Shown: positions 1 to 7,212, counted from the stretch's first letter. The stretch is 7,212 nt of DNA from Sphingomonadales bacterium (GCA_011051815.1 DRKK01000367.1:1-7212); one strand, 5' to 3'. Notes: generated from the letters alone by a model not told the origin. Program-made: numbers and translations.

Positions 1-987
1 CGGTCCGGGCCAGCAGGGTCATCACATCGGCCCGGGCCGCATGGGTGATCCATGTTTTATTGCCGGTGATCCGGTAAATATCACCGTCCTTCACCGCGCG
101 GGTTTTCAATGAGCCCAGGTCGGAGCCCACATTGGGTTCCGTGAAGACGGCAGTGGGTAAAATTTCGCCCATGGCAATCTTGGGCAGCCATTTTTTCTTT
201 TGGGCCTCGGTGCCGCCGCCCATGATTAATTCGGCGGCGATTTCAGACCGGGTGCCCAGCGAGCCGACACCAATATAGCCCCGCGAGAGTTCTTCGGATA
301 CGATGCACATGCTGGTCTTGCCCAGCGCTGACCCGTCATATTCTTCCGGAATGGTCAGGCCGAACACACCCATTTCGCTCATCTTGTCGATGATTTCCAT
401 GGGGATATAATCGTCTTTGAGATGCCATTCGTGGGCATGGGGGATGACTTCTTCGTCGGCAAAGCGGCGAAACTGGTCCCGAATCATGCTGTAGGTTTCA
501 TCAAGGCCAAGGTTGCCAAAGGCCCCGCTGTCCACGCTATGCTCTATGAGCCGCGCCAGACTTTCCCGGTTTTCAGGCGTATTGCCCTGCGCGATCAGGT
601 CATTGATCTCTGCAATATTCAGGATTTCCAGATCATCATCTGTGAGCCACATATCCTGCGCCCGGATAATCTCGCCCTGTGACATGGAAATACCGCCGCG
701 CAGCTGCGACAGATATTCGCCAAATCCAATGCGGACGATTAATTCTTCCAGCTCAGTGTATAGGTCCTGTTCCCTTAGGGCCGTGGCCCAGTTCAGAGTC
801 TGGCGCAGGGCCTCCACATAGGTGGAAACCCAGGAAAACCCGTGACAGGCATATTGATTCTGCTCCATAAGCGTTCGGTCCAGCCGTCCGTCTTTCGCAA
901 GATGTTGTTTTAGGCTGTCTTTGGCCGTTTCGGCATATTTTTGTGCGGCGTCAATAGCGGCGGCACATTGGGTGAATAAACTGTCAC

Positions 988-991
<4 letters not shown>
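1..991 (-). CDS. mcd: (2S)-methylsuccinyl-CoA dehydrogenase, 3'-truncated by window edge
   Basis: This is a flavin-dependent acyl-CoA dehydrogenase that should oxidise (2S)-methylsuccinyl-CoA to mesaconyl-CoA in the ethylmalonyl-CoA pathway. The minus-strand frame is open from the ATG at 991 to the window edge, giving 330 residues. The acyl-CoA dehydrogenase part begins near residue 163 (LDETYSMIRDQFRRFADEEV). It contains the family signature FTEPNVGSD (283-291) followed by KTWITHAARAD (312-322). Ahead of it lies an extra helical N-terminal region of about 160 residues, absent from ordinary short-chain dehydrogenases and known from the Mcd family. The adjacent ccr and ecm genes supply the preceding pathway steps and support the assignment. 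An AGGA Shine-Dalgarno (1000-1003) lies 8 nt before the start, and the start overlaps the ccr stop as ATGA. The catalytic glutamate is expected in the missing C-terminal third (family length about 550), so the active site cannot be checked. Confidence 0.93.
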
Positions 992-2298
<1,307 letters not shown>

Positions 2299-2302
2299 TT
2301 TA

Positions 2303-2307
2303 TCCTC
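2303..2307 (-). promoter_or_regulatory. Ribosome binding site of ccr
   Basis: The minus strand reads GAGGA, then TAAA, then the ATG at 2298. The 4-nt spacer is slightly short, but this is the only purine-rich element near the start and it supports the chosen start codon. Confidence 0.6.
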
Positions 2308-2354
2308 AATCCGGTTAAATTAGGGTCATAGCAAGAGCAAATATGAAATTTATG

Positions 2355-2365
2355 TTGCACCGCAA
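2355..2365. promoter_or_regulatory. Possible operator, TTGCACCGCAA inverted repeat
   Basis: TTGC and GCAA half-sites are separated by three bases. The site falls at the expected transcription start of the proposed ccr promoter, a position typical for repressors. The TTGC/GCAA core resembles half-sites of ScfR/RamB-type acyl-CoA regulators such as PccR, but the longer TTTGCAAA form is not present, so the link is only suggestive. Confidence 0.3.
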
Positions 2366-2370
2366 TAATA

Positions 2371-2376
2371 ATTATA
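2371..2376 (-). promoter_or_regulatory. Candidate ccr promoter -10 box (TATAAT)
   Basis: The minus strand carries a perfect TATAAT consensus here, which would start transcription near 2364 and give a ccr leader of about 65 nt. No convincing -35 box is found 16-18 bp upstream (CTAGAC or TCTAGA), so the promoter, if real, may need an activator. Because the region is AT-rich, a chance match is possible. Confidence 0.35.
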
Positions 2377-2383
2377 TTATTTC

Positions 2384-2412
2384 TTAAAAAAGGTCTAGAG
2401 GGTAATTATATT
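2384..2412 (+). promoter_or_regulatory. Candidate ecm promoter, TTAAAA-N17-TATATT
   Basis: A -35-like TTAAAA (2384-2389) is separated by the optimal 17 bp from a -10-like TATATT (2407-2412). Transcription would begin near 2419, giving a leader of about 37 nt. The -10 lies inside the second copy of the TAATTATATT direct repeat. The fit is 4 of 6 at -35 and 5 of 6 at -10. Confidence 0.35.
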
Positions 2413-2443
2413 TTATTTTCGGACCCATTTGGTCACTTTCATT

Positions 2444-2447
2444 GGAG
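2444..2447 (+). promoter_or_regulatory. Ribosome binding site deciding the ecm start
   Basis: GGAG lies 8 nt before the ATG at 2456. It favours this start over the in-frame TTG at 2429, which has no Shine-Dalgarno and would add nine residues (MVTFIGANP) not expected in the family. Confidence 0.7.
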
Positions 2448-2455
2448 CAAACCCT

Positions 2456-4447
2456 ATGCCGGACTTAAAAAAATCTGAAAAAGACAGGCCGTGGCTTTTC
2501 CGAACCTATTCCGGGCATTCCTCTGCGGCGGCATCTAATGAATTATACCGGACGAATCTTAAGAAAGGCCAAACGGGCCTGTCGGTGGCTTTTGACCTGC
2601 CGACACAGACCGGCTATGACAGCGATCATATTTTGGCGCGGGGCGAGGTGGGCAAGGTGGGGGTGCCCATTTGTCATCTGGGCGATATGCGGACTTTGTT
2701 CAAAGACATTCCACTGGCCAAGATGAATACTTCCATGACCATTAACGCGCCCTCTCCGTGGTTATTGGCGCTTTATGTGGCGGCGGCAGAGGAACAGGGG
2801 GCCGCGCGCGCCGACCTGGCCGGTACGGTCCAGAATGATATTATCAAGGAATATCTCAGCCGGGGCACCTATATTTTCCCGCCGGAGCCAAGCATGCGGC
2901 TGATTACCGATGTGATCAGCTTTACCTATAAGGAAATTCCCCGCTGGAATCCGACCAATGTCTGTAGCTATCATCTTCAGGAAGCGGGCGCGACCCCAAC
3001 GCAGGAGCTGGCCTTTGCGCTGGCGACCTCCATCGCTGTGCTGGATGCCATCCGGGCGGGGGGACAGGTGGCCACGGAAGATTTCCCCAAGGTGGTGGGC
3101 CGGATCAGTTTTTTCGTTAATGCGGGCCTGCGCTTTGTTACGGAAATCGCCAAGATGCGGGCCTTTGTGGAATTATGGGATGAGATCACCCGTGAGCGTT
3201 ACGGGGTAGAGGACCCCAAATACCGTCGTTTTCGCTATGGGGTACAGGTCAACTCGCTGGGCCTGACCGAACAGCAACCGGAAAATAATGTCTACCGGAT
3301 CATGATAGAAATGCTGGCGGTGGTTTTGAGTAAAAATGCCCGCGCCCGTGCGGTACAATTGCCCGCTTGGAATGAGGCCCTTGGTCTGCCCCGGCCCTGG
3401 GATCAGCAATGGTCCCTGCGCCTGCAACAGATCATGGCCATGGAAACGGATCTTTTGGAATATGGTGATATTTTTGACGGCTCCACGGTCATGGCGGAAA
3501 AGGTGGAGAGCTTGAAGCGAGAGACCCGCGCTGAGATCAAGCGCATCGAGGATATGGGCGGGGCCATTGCGGCGGTGGAAAGTTCTTATATGAAAAACCT
3601 GCTGGTGGCGGCCAATAGTGCGCGGCTTCAGGCCATTGAAAGCGGGGAACAGACCGTGGTCGGGGTCAATGCCTTCGTGGAAACCGCGCCCTCCCCCCTT
3701 ATGTCGGACGGTGACGGCGGCATTATGACCGTGGACCCAAAGGCCGAGGCGCAGCAGATCGCCCGGCTTAATAAATGGCGGAAAAACCGGGATGACGGGG
3801 CGGTGGCCAAGGCCATTGCCGATCTGAAAGCAGCGGCGGAATCGGACCGCAACATCATGGAGCCCAGCATTGCGGCGGCCAAGGCCGGGGTCACCACCGG
3901 TGAATGGGGGCAGGCCTTGCGGGAGGTATTCGGTGAATATCGTGCCCCGACCGGGGTTGGCGGCGCGCTGGGCGATGACGAGAAATATGCCGATATTCGG
4001 GCCAAAATTGGCGAAATTTCTCAGACTCTTGGCGGGCAGTTGCGGTTTCTGGTGGGCAAGCCTGGCCTTGACGGTCATTCCAATGGTGCGGAACAGATCG
4101 CGGTCCGCGCCGCACAGGCAGGCATGGCAGTTTTTTATGACGGCATCCGCCTGACCCCGGCTGAGATTGTTTCCTCGGCATTGGAGCATAAGGCCCATGC
4201 GGTTGGCCTGTCCATATTGTCCGGCTCCCATATTCCGCTGGTGCGGCAGGTCATGGACTTGATGGATCAGACAGGCCTCGGTGCGGTGCCGGTGGTTGTT
4301 GGCGGCATTATCCCGAAAGAAGATGAGAAAATCCTGCTGGATATGGGCGTTGCCCGTATTTATACGCCGAAAAACTATCAGATGACGGACATCATGGCCG
4401 ATGTGGCCGACATGGTCGGCCGCCGTCATAACAGCTATCCTTTTTAG
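2456..4447 (+). CDS. ecm: Ethylmalonyl-CoA mutase, coenzyme B12-dependent
   Basis: This adenosylcobalamin radical mutase converts (2R)-ethylmalonyl-CoA to (2S)-methylsuccinyl-CoA; it is also called meaA. With the ATG at 2456 it has 663 residues, close to the family norm. Residues 12-520 form the substrate-binding barrel, with SVAFDLPTQTGYDSDH (43-58). By homology to methylmalonyl-CoA mutase, Tyr54 and His173 (in SYHLQEAGATPTQE) correspond to the active-site Tyr and His. The PTQTGYDSDH form of the motif is characteristic of ethylmalonyl-CoA rather than methylmalonyl-CoA mutases. The C-terminal B12 domain (about 528-655) carries D539-G-H541-S-N-G544, the DxHxxG motif with the cobalt-ligating His, then SILSGSH and GGIIP. 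Catalytic and B12 domains are on one chain. The gene is divergent from ccr-mcd and probably cotranscribed with the reductase gene 54 bp downstream. Confidence 0.95.
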   Translation: MPDLKKSEKDRPWLFRTYSGHSSAAASNELYRTNLKKGQTGLSVAFDLPTQTGYDSDHILARGEVGKVGVPICHLGDMRTLFKDIPLAKMNTSMTINAPSPWLLALYVAAAEEQGAARADLAGTVQNDIIKEYLSRGTYIFPPEPSMRLITDVISFTYKEIPRWNPTNVCSYHLQEAGATPTQELAFALATSIAVLDAIRAGGQVATEDFPKVVGRISFFVNAGLRFVTEIAKMRAFVELWDEITRERYGVEDPKYRRFRYGVQVNSLGLTEQQPENNVYRIMIEMLAVVLSKNARARAVQLPAWNEALGLPRPWDQQWSLRLQQIMAMETDLLEYGDIFDGSTVMAEKVESLKRETRAEIKRIEDMGGAIAAVESSYMKNLLVAANSARLQAIESGEQTVVGVNAFVETAPSPLMSDGDGGIMTVDPKAEAQQIARLNKWRKNRDDGAVAKAIADLKAAAESDRNIMEPSIAAAKAGVTTGEWGQALREVFGEYRAPTGVGGALGDDEKYADIRAKIGEISQTLGGQLRFLVGKPGLDGHSNGAEQIAVRAAQAGMAVFYDGIRLTPAEIVSSALEHKAHAVGLSILSGSHIPLVRQVMDLMDQTGLGAVPVVVGGIIPKEDEKILLDMGVARIYTPKNYQMTDIMADVADMVGRRHNSYPF

Positions 4448-4464
4448 GTTGAGCTTCCCCCTGT

Positions 4465-4479
4465 TTCACCTATAGTGAA
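4465..4479 (+). other. Small stem-loop in the ecm-SDR gap
   Basis: TTCAC and GTGAA flank a CTATA loop. An alternative pairing, CACC (4467-4470) with GGTG (4480-4483), overlaps it. The stem is only 5 bp and no T tract follows, so it is unlikely to be a full terminator. It could stabilise RNA ends or be chance. Confidence 0.2.
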
Positions 4480-4490
4480 GGTGATAATAA

Positions 4491-4496
4491 GGGAGG
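4491..4496 (+). promoter_or_regulatory. Strong ribosome binding site deciding the SDR start
   Basis: GGGAGG lies 5 nt before the ATG at 4502. This excludes the in-frame GTG at 4475, because the ribosome binding site lies inside that longer reading. Confidence 0.8.
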
Positions 4497-4501
4497 CTAA
4501 T

Positions 4502-5311
4502 ATGTATCAGGACAAGGTTGTTTGGATCACCGGAGCATCTTCGGGCATTGGCGAGGCTCTGGCTATGGAAATGGCGCGCGAGGGGGCCAAGCTGGTCTTG
4601 TCTTCTCGCAGGCAGGATGAACTCGAACGGGTGGCCAAGGCCGCAGAGATGGCGGGGGCCAGTGAAACCATGGTTTTGCCGCTGGACATGGCCGATGAGA
4701 GTGCTCTGCCCGGCGCGGTGGAGCAGGTTCTGGATCATTTCAGCCATATTGATCTGCTGGTTAATAATGCGGGCATTAGCCAGCGGTCCTATTGTATTGA
4801 CACGGATATGAGCACCTATCGGAAGCTGTTTGAGGTGGATGTGTTCGGTCAAATTGCCTTGACCAAGCTGGTGCTGCCGGCGATGATTGCTCGTAAAAGC
4901 GGCCATCTTGCCGTAACCGCCAGCGTGGCGGGCAAGGTCGGGGTGGCGTCCCGTACGGCTTACTGCGCCGCCAAACACGCCATGATGGGGTTTTTCGATG
5001 CCCTGCGCACCGAGGTTCACCGGCATAATATTCAGGTCACCTGCATCACGCCGGGCTTTATCAAAACCGCCGTTTCTGAGAATGCCTTGAAGGGGGATGG
5101 CAGCCGTTATGCTGCCATGGATGATGACATTAAAGCGGGCATGGATGTGACCAAAGCGGCAAAAATCATAATGCGCGGGCTTGTCCGGGGTAAAAAGGAA
5201 ATCGTGGTGTCTCAATTGCCCGAACGGGCCGCCTTGATGCTCAAGCGGCTTTTCCCCGGATTGCTCTTTCGGGTTATGGAAAAAAAGGCGGAACAGGAGA
5301 ATTTTAAATGA
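4502..5311 (+). CDS. DHRS7B-like short-chain dehydrogenase/reductase
   Basis: This is a classical SDR oxidoreductase of 269 residues; the substrate is unknown. The NAD(P)-binding TGASSGIG is at 10-17 and NNAG at 88-91. The catalytic set is Ser141, Tyr154 and Lys158 (AYCAAKHA). The Arg pair after the second strand (SSRRQDE, 34-40) hints at NADPH, by general SDR rules. The pattern ALTKLVLPAMIARKSGH, AYCAAKHAMMGFFDALR and DGSRYAAMD, plus the hydrophobic-basic C-terminus (ALMLKRLFPGLLFRVMEKKA), resembles the DHRS7/DHRS7B group rather than acetoacetyl-CoA reductases (PhaB). Asp113 sits where many SDRs carry the tetrad Asn. The gene follows ecm by 54 bp and overlaps the next gene by ATGA, so it is probably cotranscribed with both. 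A role in the ethylmalonyl-CoA pathway is not established. Confidence 0.9.
   Translation: MYQDKVVWITGASSGIGEALAMEMAREGAKLVLSSRRQDELERVAKAAEMAGASETMVLPLDMADESALPGAVEQVLDHFSHIDLLVNNAGISQRSYCIDTDMSTYRKLFEVDVFGQIALTKLVLPAMIARKSGHLAVTASVAGKVGVASRTAYCAAKHAMMGFFDALRTEVHRHNIQVTCITPGFIKTAVSENALKGDGSRYAAMDDDIKAGMDVTKAAKIIMRGLVRGKKEIVVSQLPERAALMLKRLFPGLLFRVMEKKAEQENFK
5295..5299 (+). promoter_or_regulatory. Ribosome binding site of the NTF2-like gene
   Basis: AGGAG lies within the last codons of the upstream reductase gene, 8 nt before the ATG at 5308. The gene therefore has its own translation signal in addition to ATGA coupling. Confidence 0.65.
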
Positions 5312-5805
5312 AAAAACTCATCTGCTTAATCTCTTTAATATTGGTTTTCGGCATGGCCCTGGCCAAGGCGTCCGATGACAAAGCAGCCATAATGGCAGTG
5401 ATGGACGGCTTCCATGAGGCGGCGGCGCAGGCCGATGAAAAACGCTATCTTGGTTATTTTACCGCAGAGGGCGTTTTTATGGGCACCGATGATTGGGAAC
5501 GCTGGCCGCTTAAGCCGGATTTCACCGACTATGTCCATGAGCGGTTCAAGGGGGGGTCGGGGTGGACCTACCAGCCACAGGAACGTCATATTGCCTTTGC
5601 GCCGGGTCACAAAGTCGCCTGGATAGATGAGATTACAAAATCGGAAAAATGGGGCCTGTTTCGCGGTACCGGGGTTTTGCTGAAAGAGGGCAATGACTGG
5701 AAAATAGCCCATTATGCCATGAGCGTTCTGGTCCCCAACGAAGCCTGGGTTGCCGTCTCCGACCTGACCAAAGCGGCGGTGAAAAAACGGAAAAGCAAAA
5801 ACTAG
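5308..5805 (+). CDS. Exported NTF2/SnoaL-like domain protein
   Basis: This small protein of 165 residues is of unknown function. Residues 1-21 form a signal peptide: a KK n-region, a hydrophobic LICLISLILVFGMALA core and likely cleavage after AKA21, so the mature protein should be periplasmic. The Cys at position 6 lies too early to be a lipobox. The rest matches the NTF2-like (SnoaL_3) cone fold. It has a helical start with GFHEAAAQADEKRYLGYFT, a strand with EGVFMGTDDWERW, and the closing pattern FRGTGVLLKEGNDWKIAHYAMSV followed by VPNE. It ends in a basic tail (KKRKSKN). Such domains are often ligand-binding or enzymatic, but no catalytic residues can be assigned. It is translationally coupled to the reductase, which suggests a shared process, though the two proteins probably act in different compartments. 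Its TAG stop overlaps that of the convergent gluQRS. Confidence 0.82.
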   Translation: MKKLICLISLILVFGMALAKASDDKAAIMAVMDGFHEAAAQADEKRYLGYFTAEGVFMGTDDWERWPLKPDFTDYVHERFKGGSGWTYQPQERHIAFAPGHKVAWIDEITKSEKWGLFRGTGVLLKEGNDWKIAHYAMSVLVPNEAWVAVSDLTKAAVKKRKSKN

Positions 5806-6647
5806 AAATTTATACTCTCGCCATTCTCCCGCATCATTCTGAGGGTCTTGCTGTTATCCCGCTTGGCATAGCGCCAGCCTTTGTCGTCGGTCAGCAGGTC
5901 GTGATGGAGATATAGCGGGGCTTTATAGTCCAGCAGGAATTGTAACAGACGGTGGATGTGGGTGGCTTGAAACAAATCTTTACCCCGGATCACATGGCTG
6001 ATATTTTGCAGGTGATCATCAACCACCACCGACAGGTGATAGCTGGTATGAATGTCCTTGCGGGCCAGCACAACATCGCCCATGGTCTGGCGCAGAATTT
6101 CCGGGGTGGCCACCTGCTCCCCGGCCTCAAGGTCCGCCCAAGGCAGGGCTTTCTCCCCCACTAAATCCAGAGATTTATTCATATCAAGCCGCAGAGCGTA
6201 AGGTCGGCCGCTTTTAATCTTTTCCTGCCGTTCTGCATTGCCGAGCTTGCGGCAGGTGCCGGGATAGAGGGGGCCCTCATGGCTATGAGGGGCGCGGCCA
6301 CTATCTTCTATTTCTTGGCGAATGTCCTTTCGGCTACAGAAACAGGGAAACAGCAGACCTTTTGCGGCCAATATATCCAGCGCGGCAGTATAATCATCCA
6401 TATGGTCCGATTGGCGGCGCACGGGTGTTTCCCACTTCAGGCCAAGCCATGTCAGATCTTCATATATGGCATCCTCAAAATCCGGCTTGCACCGTCCCTG
6501 ATCAATATCTTCGATCCTGAGCAGGAATTTTCCGCCATGGGCCTGCGCAAAGTCATGGGCGCGCCGGGCGGAATAGGCATGACCCAGATGCAGGTGACCC
6601 GTGGGGCTGGGGGCAAAACGGGTGATGATATGCGGGGATATATTCAT
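5802..6647 (-). CDS. gluQ: Glutamyl-Q tRNA(Asp) synthetase
   Basis: GluQRS is a truncated GluRS paralogue that activates glutamate without tRNA and attaches it to queuosine at the wobble position of tRNA(Asp). The 281 residues contain only the catalytic core; the anticodon-binding domain of true GluRS is missing. ITRFAPSPTGHLHLGHA (8-24) carries the HIGH-type motif. Candidate zinc ligands are Cys102, Cys104, Tyr128 and Cys132 (CFC, YPGTC). The KMSKS loop is replaced by YAKRDNSKTL (260-269), a degenerate form usual in this family. The ATG at 6647 matches the usual N-terminus, but only a weak purine run (GGCGGCG) precedes it, so translation initiation may be weak. The gene is convergent with the NTF2-like gene, and the stop codons overlap in CTAG. 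The dksA gene often found beside gluQ is not seen here. Confidence 0.95.
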   Translation of the reverse strand: MNISPHIITRFAPSPTGHLHLGHAYSARRAHDFAQAHGGKFLLRIEDIDQGRCKPDFEDAIYEDLTWLGLKWETPVRRQSDHMDDYTAALDILAAKGLLFPCFCSRKDIRQEIEDSGRAPHSHEGPLYPGTCRKLGNAERQEKIKSGRPYALRLDMNKSLDLVGEKALPWADLEAGEQVATPEILRQTMGDVVLARKDIHTSYHLSVVVDDHLQNISHVIRGKDLFQATHIHRLLQFLLDYKAPLYLHHDLLTDDKGWRYAKRDNSKTLRMMRENGESINF

Positions 6648-6715
6648 GGCGCCGCCGAATGGTTCTTGTTGTGACTTACGTCGGCATGATAGCGCAGATT
6701 TTGGCCCAAGTACAT

Positions 6716-6737
6716 CGGGCGGCCCGAAGACCGCCCG
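6716..6737 (-). terminator. UUCG tetraloop hairpin, probable 3' end signal of the PEP-CTERM gene
   Basis: The minus strand forms a 9-bp stem, CGGGCGGUC with GGCCGCCCG (one U-G wobble), closed by a cUUCGg tetraloop, an exceptionally stable RNA loop. It starts 29 nt after the PEP-CTERM stop codon and lies 68 nt before gluQRS. On the plus strand the same sequence has an internal A-C mismatch, so the hairpin is better formed on the minus strand. No U tract follows (AUGUACUUGG), so it is an imperfect intrinsic terminator and may act partly as an RNA-stabilising end. Confidence 0.5.
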
Positions 6738-6766
6738 TATTATCCAAACAGGATAGGATTATATTA

Positions 6767-7212
6767 TTATTTCCGCCGTTTTTTCATCAGCCCCAGTCCC
6801 ATCAAACCCAGACCAAGCAAGGCAAGAGGAGCGGGCTCTGGCACATTGGTGGTGCGCAGGCTTTGGCTTATAACACCATTGTTGGCATTGAGGGCGACGA
6901 ATTGGGACGCTGCCGGTGCATAAGAGTGAAAGAATAGAAATTGTTCATCATTGGAAAAATCAATGGGGGCTGCGCTTACCATCTTATAATAGTTAGCATA
7001 TAGGTCATCCGCAAAGAAGGAGCTGAAAGACCCCGCAGTTGTCCCAAACATGGTATTCCATAATGTAGGCGAAAGCTGTTCACCAGACCATCCGAGCTGT
7101 TCGCTGAAGACGTCAAATTCTGACCGGGCTCTGGTATTGGTAGATACGGCGAAAGAAAAAACAGCAATTTCTGAGGGTTCTGGAATAATATCCAGAGAAT
7201 ACTCAAGGCCAA
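6767..7212 (-). CDS. PEP-CTERM sorting-domain protein, 5'-truncated by window edge
   Basis: This is the C-terminal part of an exported protein carrying a PEP-CTERM signal. Such proteins are recognised and processed by an exosortase during export to the surface or into extracellular polymer. The frame is open from the window edge (first full codon at 7210) to TAA at 6767, giving 147 residues. The last 25 residues have the classic tripartite signal: VPEP (123-126 of the fragment), a Gly/Leu membrane helix (LALLGLGLMGLGLM) and a basic end (KKRRK). The rest is rich in Ser, Phe and Asn with no recognised domain. The ATG at 7051 is internal, since the same frame continues upstream without a stop. 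No exosortase gene is in the window. The function of the mature part is unknown. Confidence 0.85.
   Translation of the reverse strand, partial: GLEYSLDIIPEPSEIAVFSFAVSTNTRARSEFDVFSEQLGWSGEQLSPTLWNTMFGTTAGSFSSFFADDLYANYYKMVSAAPIDFSNDEQFLFFHSYAPAASQFVALNANNGVISQSLRTTNVPEPAPLALLGLGLMGLGLMKKRRK

Larger units (their letters stand above)
2299..2455. promoter_or_regulatory. Divergent ccr/ecm intergenic promoter region
   Basis: This 157-bp AT-rich gap separates the divergent ccr and ecm starts and must hold both promoters. It contains a TTGC-N3-GCAA inverted repeat at 2355-2365, a tandem GCAAGAGCAA at 2331-2340, AATAAT-N6-ATTATT at 2364-2381, and a perfect 10-bp direct repeat TAATTATATT at 2369-2378 and 2403-2412. 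A short GACC-N5-GGTC inverted repeat lies at 2422-2434, in the probable ecm leader. These elements suggest coordinated control, but no regulator gene is in the window and none of the sites can be assigned with certainty. Confidence 0.7.

Noticed and set aside
422..870. Plus-strand open frames opposite mcd
   Set aside because: They overlap each other and are antisense to a conserved acyl-CoA dehydrogenase frame; they have no recognisable features.
2429..2455. TTG start giving a nine-residue longer Ecm
   Set aside because: No ribosome binding site precedes it, whereas GGAG sits 8 nt before the ATG at 2456 and that start matches the family N-terminus.
3173..4429. 418-residue minus-strand open frame opposite ecm
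   Set aside because: It lies wholly antisense to a well-conserved mutase, has a low-complexity His/Arg/Gly-rich composition and shows no recognisable domain. Long antisense frames are common opposite G/C-third-position genes.
4475..4501. GTG start giving a nine-residue longer reductase
   Set aside because: The strong GGGAGG ribosome site lies inside this extension, and the SDR fold begins directly after the ATG at 4502.
4466..5215. 249-residue minus-strand open frame opposite the reductase
   Set aside because: It is antisense to a gene with intact SDR motifs, and its His/Gln/Ile-rich composition looks like the mirror of that codon use. No domain was recognised.
6767..7051. A complete 94-residue PEP-CTERM protein starting at the ATG at 7051
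   Set aside because: The same frame continues upstream to the window edge without a stop, so this ATG is most likely internal to a longer, truncated gene.
7180..7191. A second PEP motif (IPEPSEIAVFSF) in the PEP-CTERM fragment
   Set aside because: It is internal and is not followed by a membrane helix plus basic end, so it is a chance match rather than a second sorting signal.
6976..7212. 78-residue minus-strand frame overlapping the PEP-CTERM gene
   Set aside because: It begins with a TTG at the window edge in a different frame from the gene with the recognisable sorting signal. It has no motif of its own.

Overview
The window looks like part of an alphaproteobacterial chromosome. The evidence is the gene content: three enzymes of the ethylmalonyl-CoA pathway, a glutamyl-Q tRNA(Asp) synthetase and a PEP-CTERM protein. 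Codon use favours G/C at third positions. The genus cannot be named from the sequence alone. Coding density is very high, and I see no mobile element, CRISPR array, tRNA or rRNA.

Layout. Positions 1-991 (minus) hold the first 330 residues of (2S)-methylsuccinyl-CoA dehydrogenase (mcd), cut by the left edge. It is preceded in the same operon by crotonyl-CoA carboxylase/reductase (ccr, 988-2298, minus); the two share an ATGA stop/start overlap. A 157-bp AT-rich divergent promoter region (2299-2455) separates ccr from ethylmalonyl-CoA mutase (ecm, 2456-4447, plus). Downstream of ecm on the same strand are a DHRS7B-like short-chain dehydrogenase (4502-5311) and, again through an ATGA overlap, a small exported NTF2/SnoaL-fold protein (5308-5805). 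A convergent gluQRS (5802-6647, minus) ends in the same CTAG tetranucleotide as that protein. After a short gap containing a strong UUCG-loop hairpin comes the 3' end of a PEP-CTERM surface protein gene (6767-7212, minus), cut by the right edge.

Function. Ccr converts crotonyl-CoA plus CO2 and NADPH to (2S)-ethylmalonyl-CoA. Ecm, with coenzyme B12, rearranges the (2R) epimer to (2S)-methylsuccinyl-CoA, and Mcd oxidises that to mesaconyl-CoA. These are the steps that define the glyoxylate-bypass-free route for acetyl-CoA assimilation. The epimerase, mesaconyl-CoA hydratase and lyase are not in the window. The divergent arrangement suggests that the two arms are controlled together from the shared intergenic region. 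The reductase and NTF2-like genes behind ecm have no established role in this pathway. gluQRS and the PEP-CTERM gene look unrelated.

I see no clearly new biological system. The points most worth a second look are the symmetric elements in the ccr/ecm promoter region, the translationally coupled reductase/NTF2 pair behind ecm, and the convergent genes sharing CTAG.
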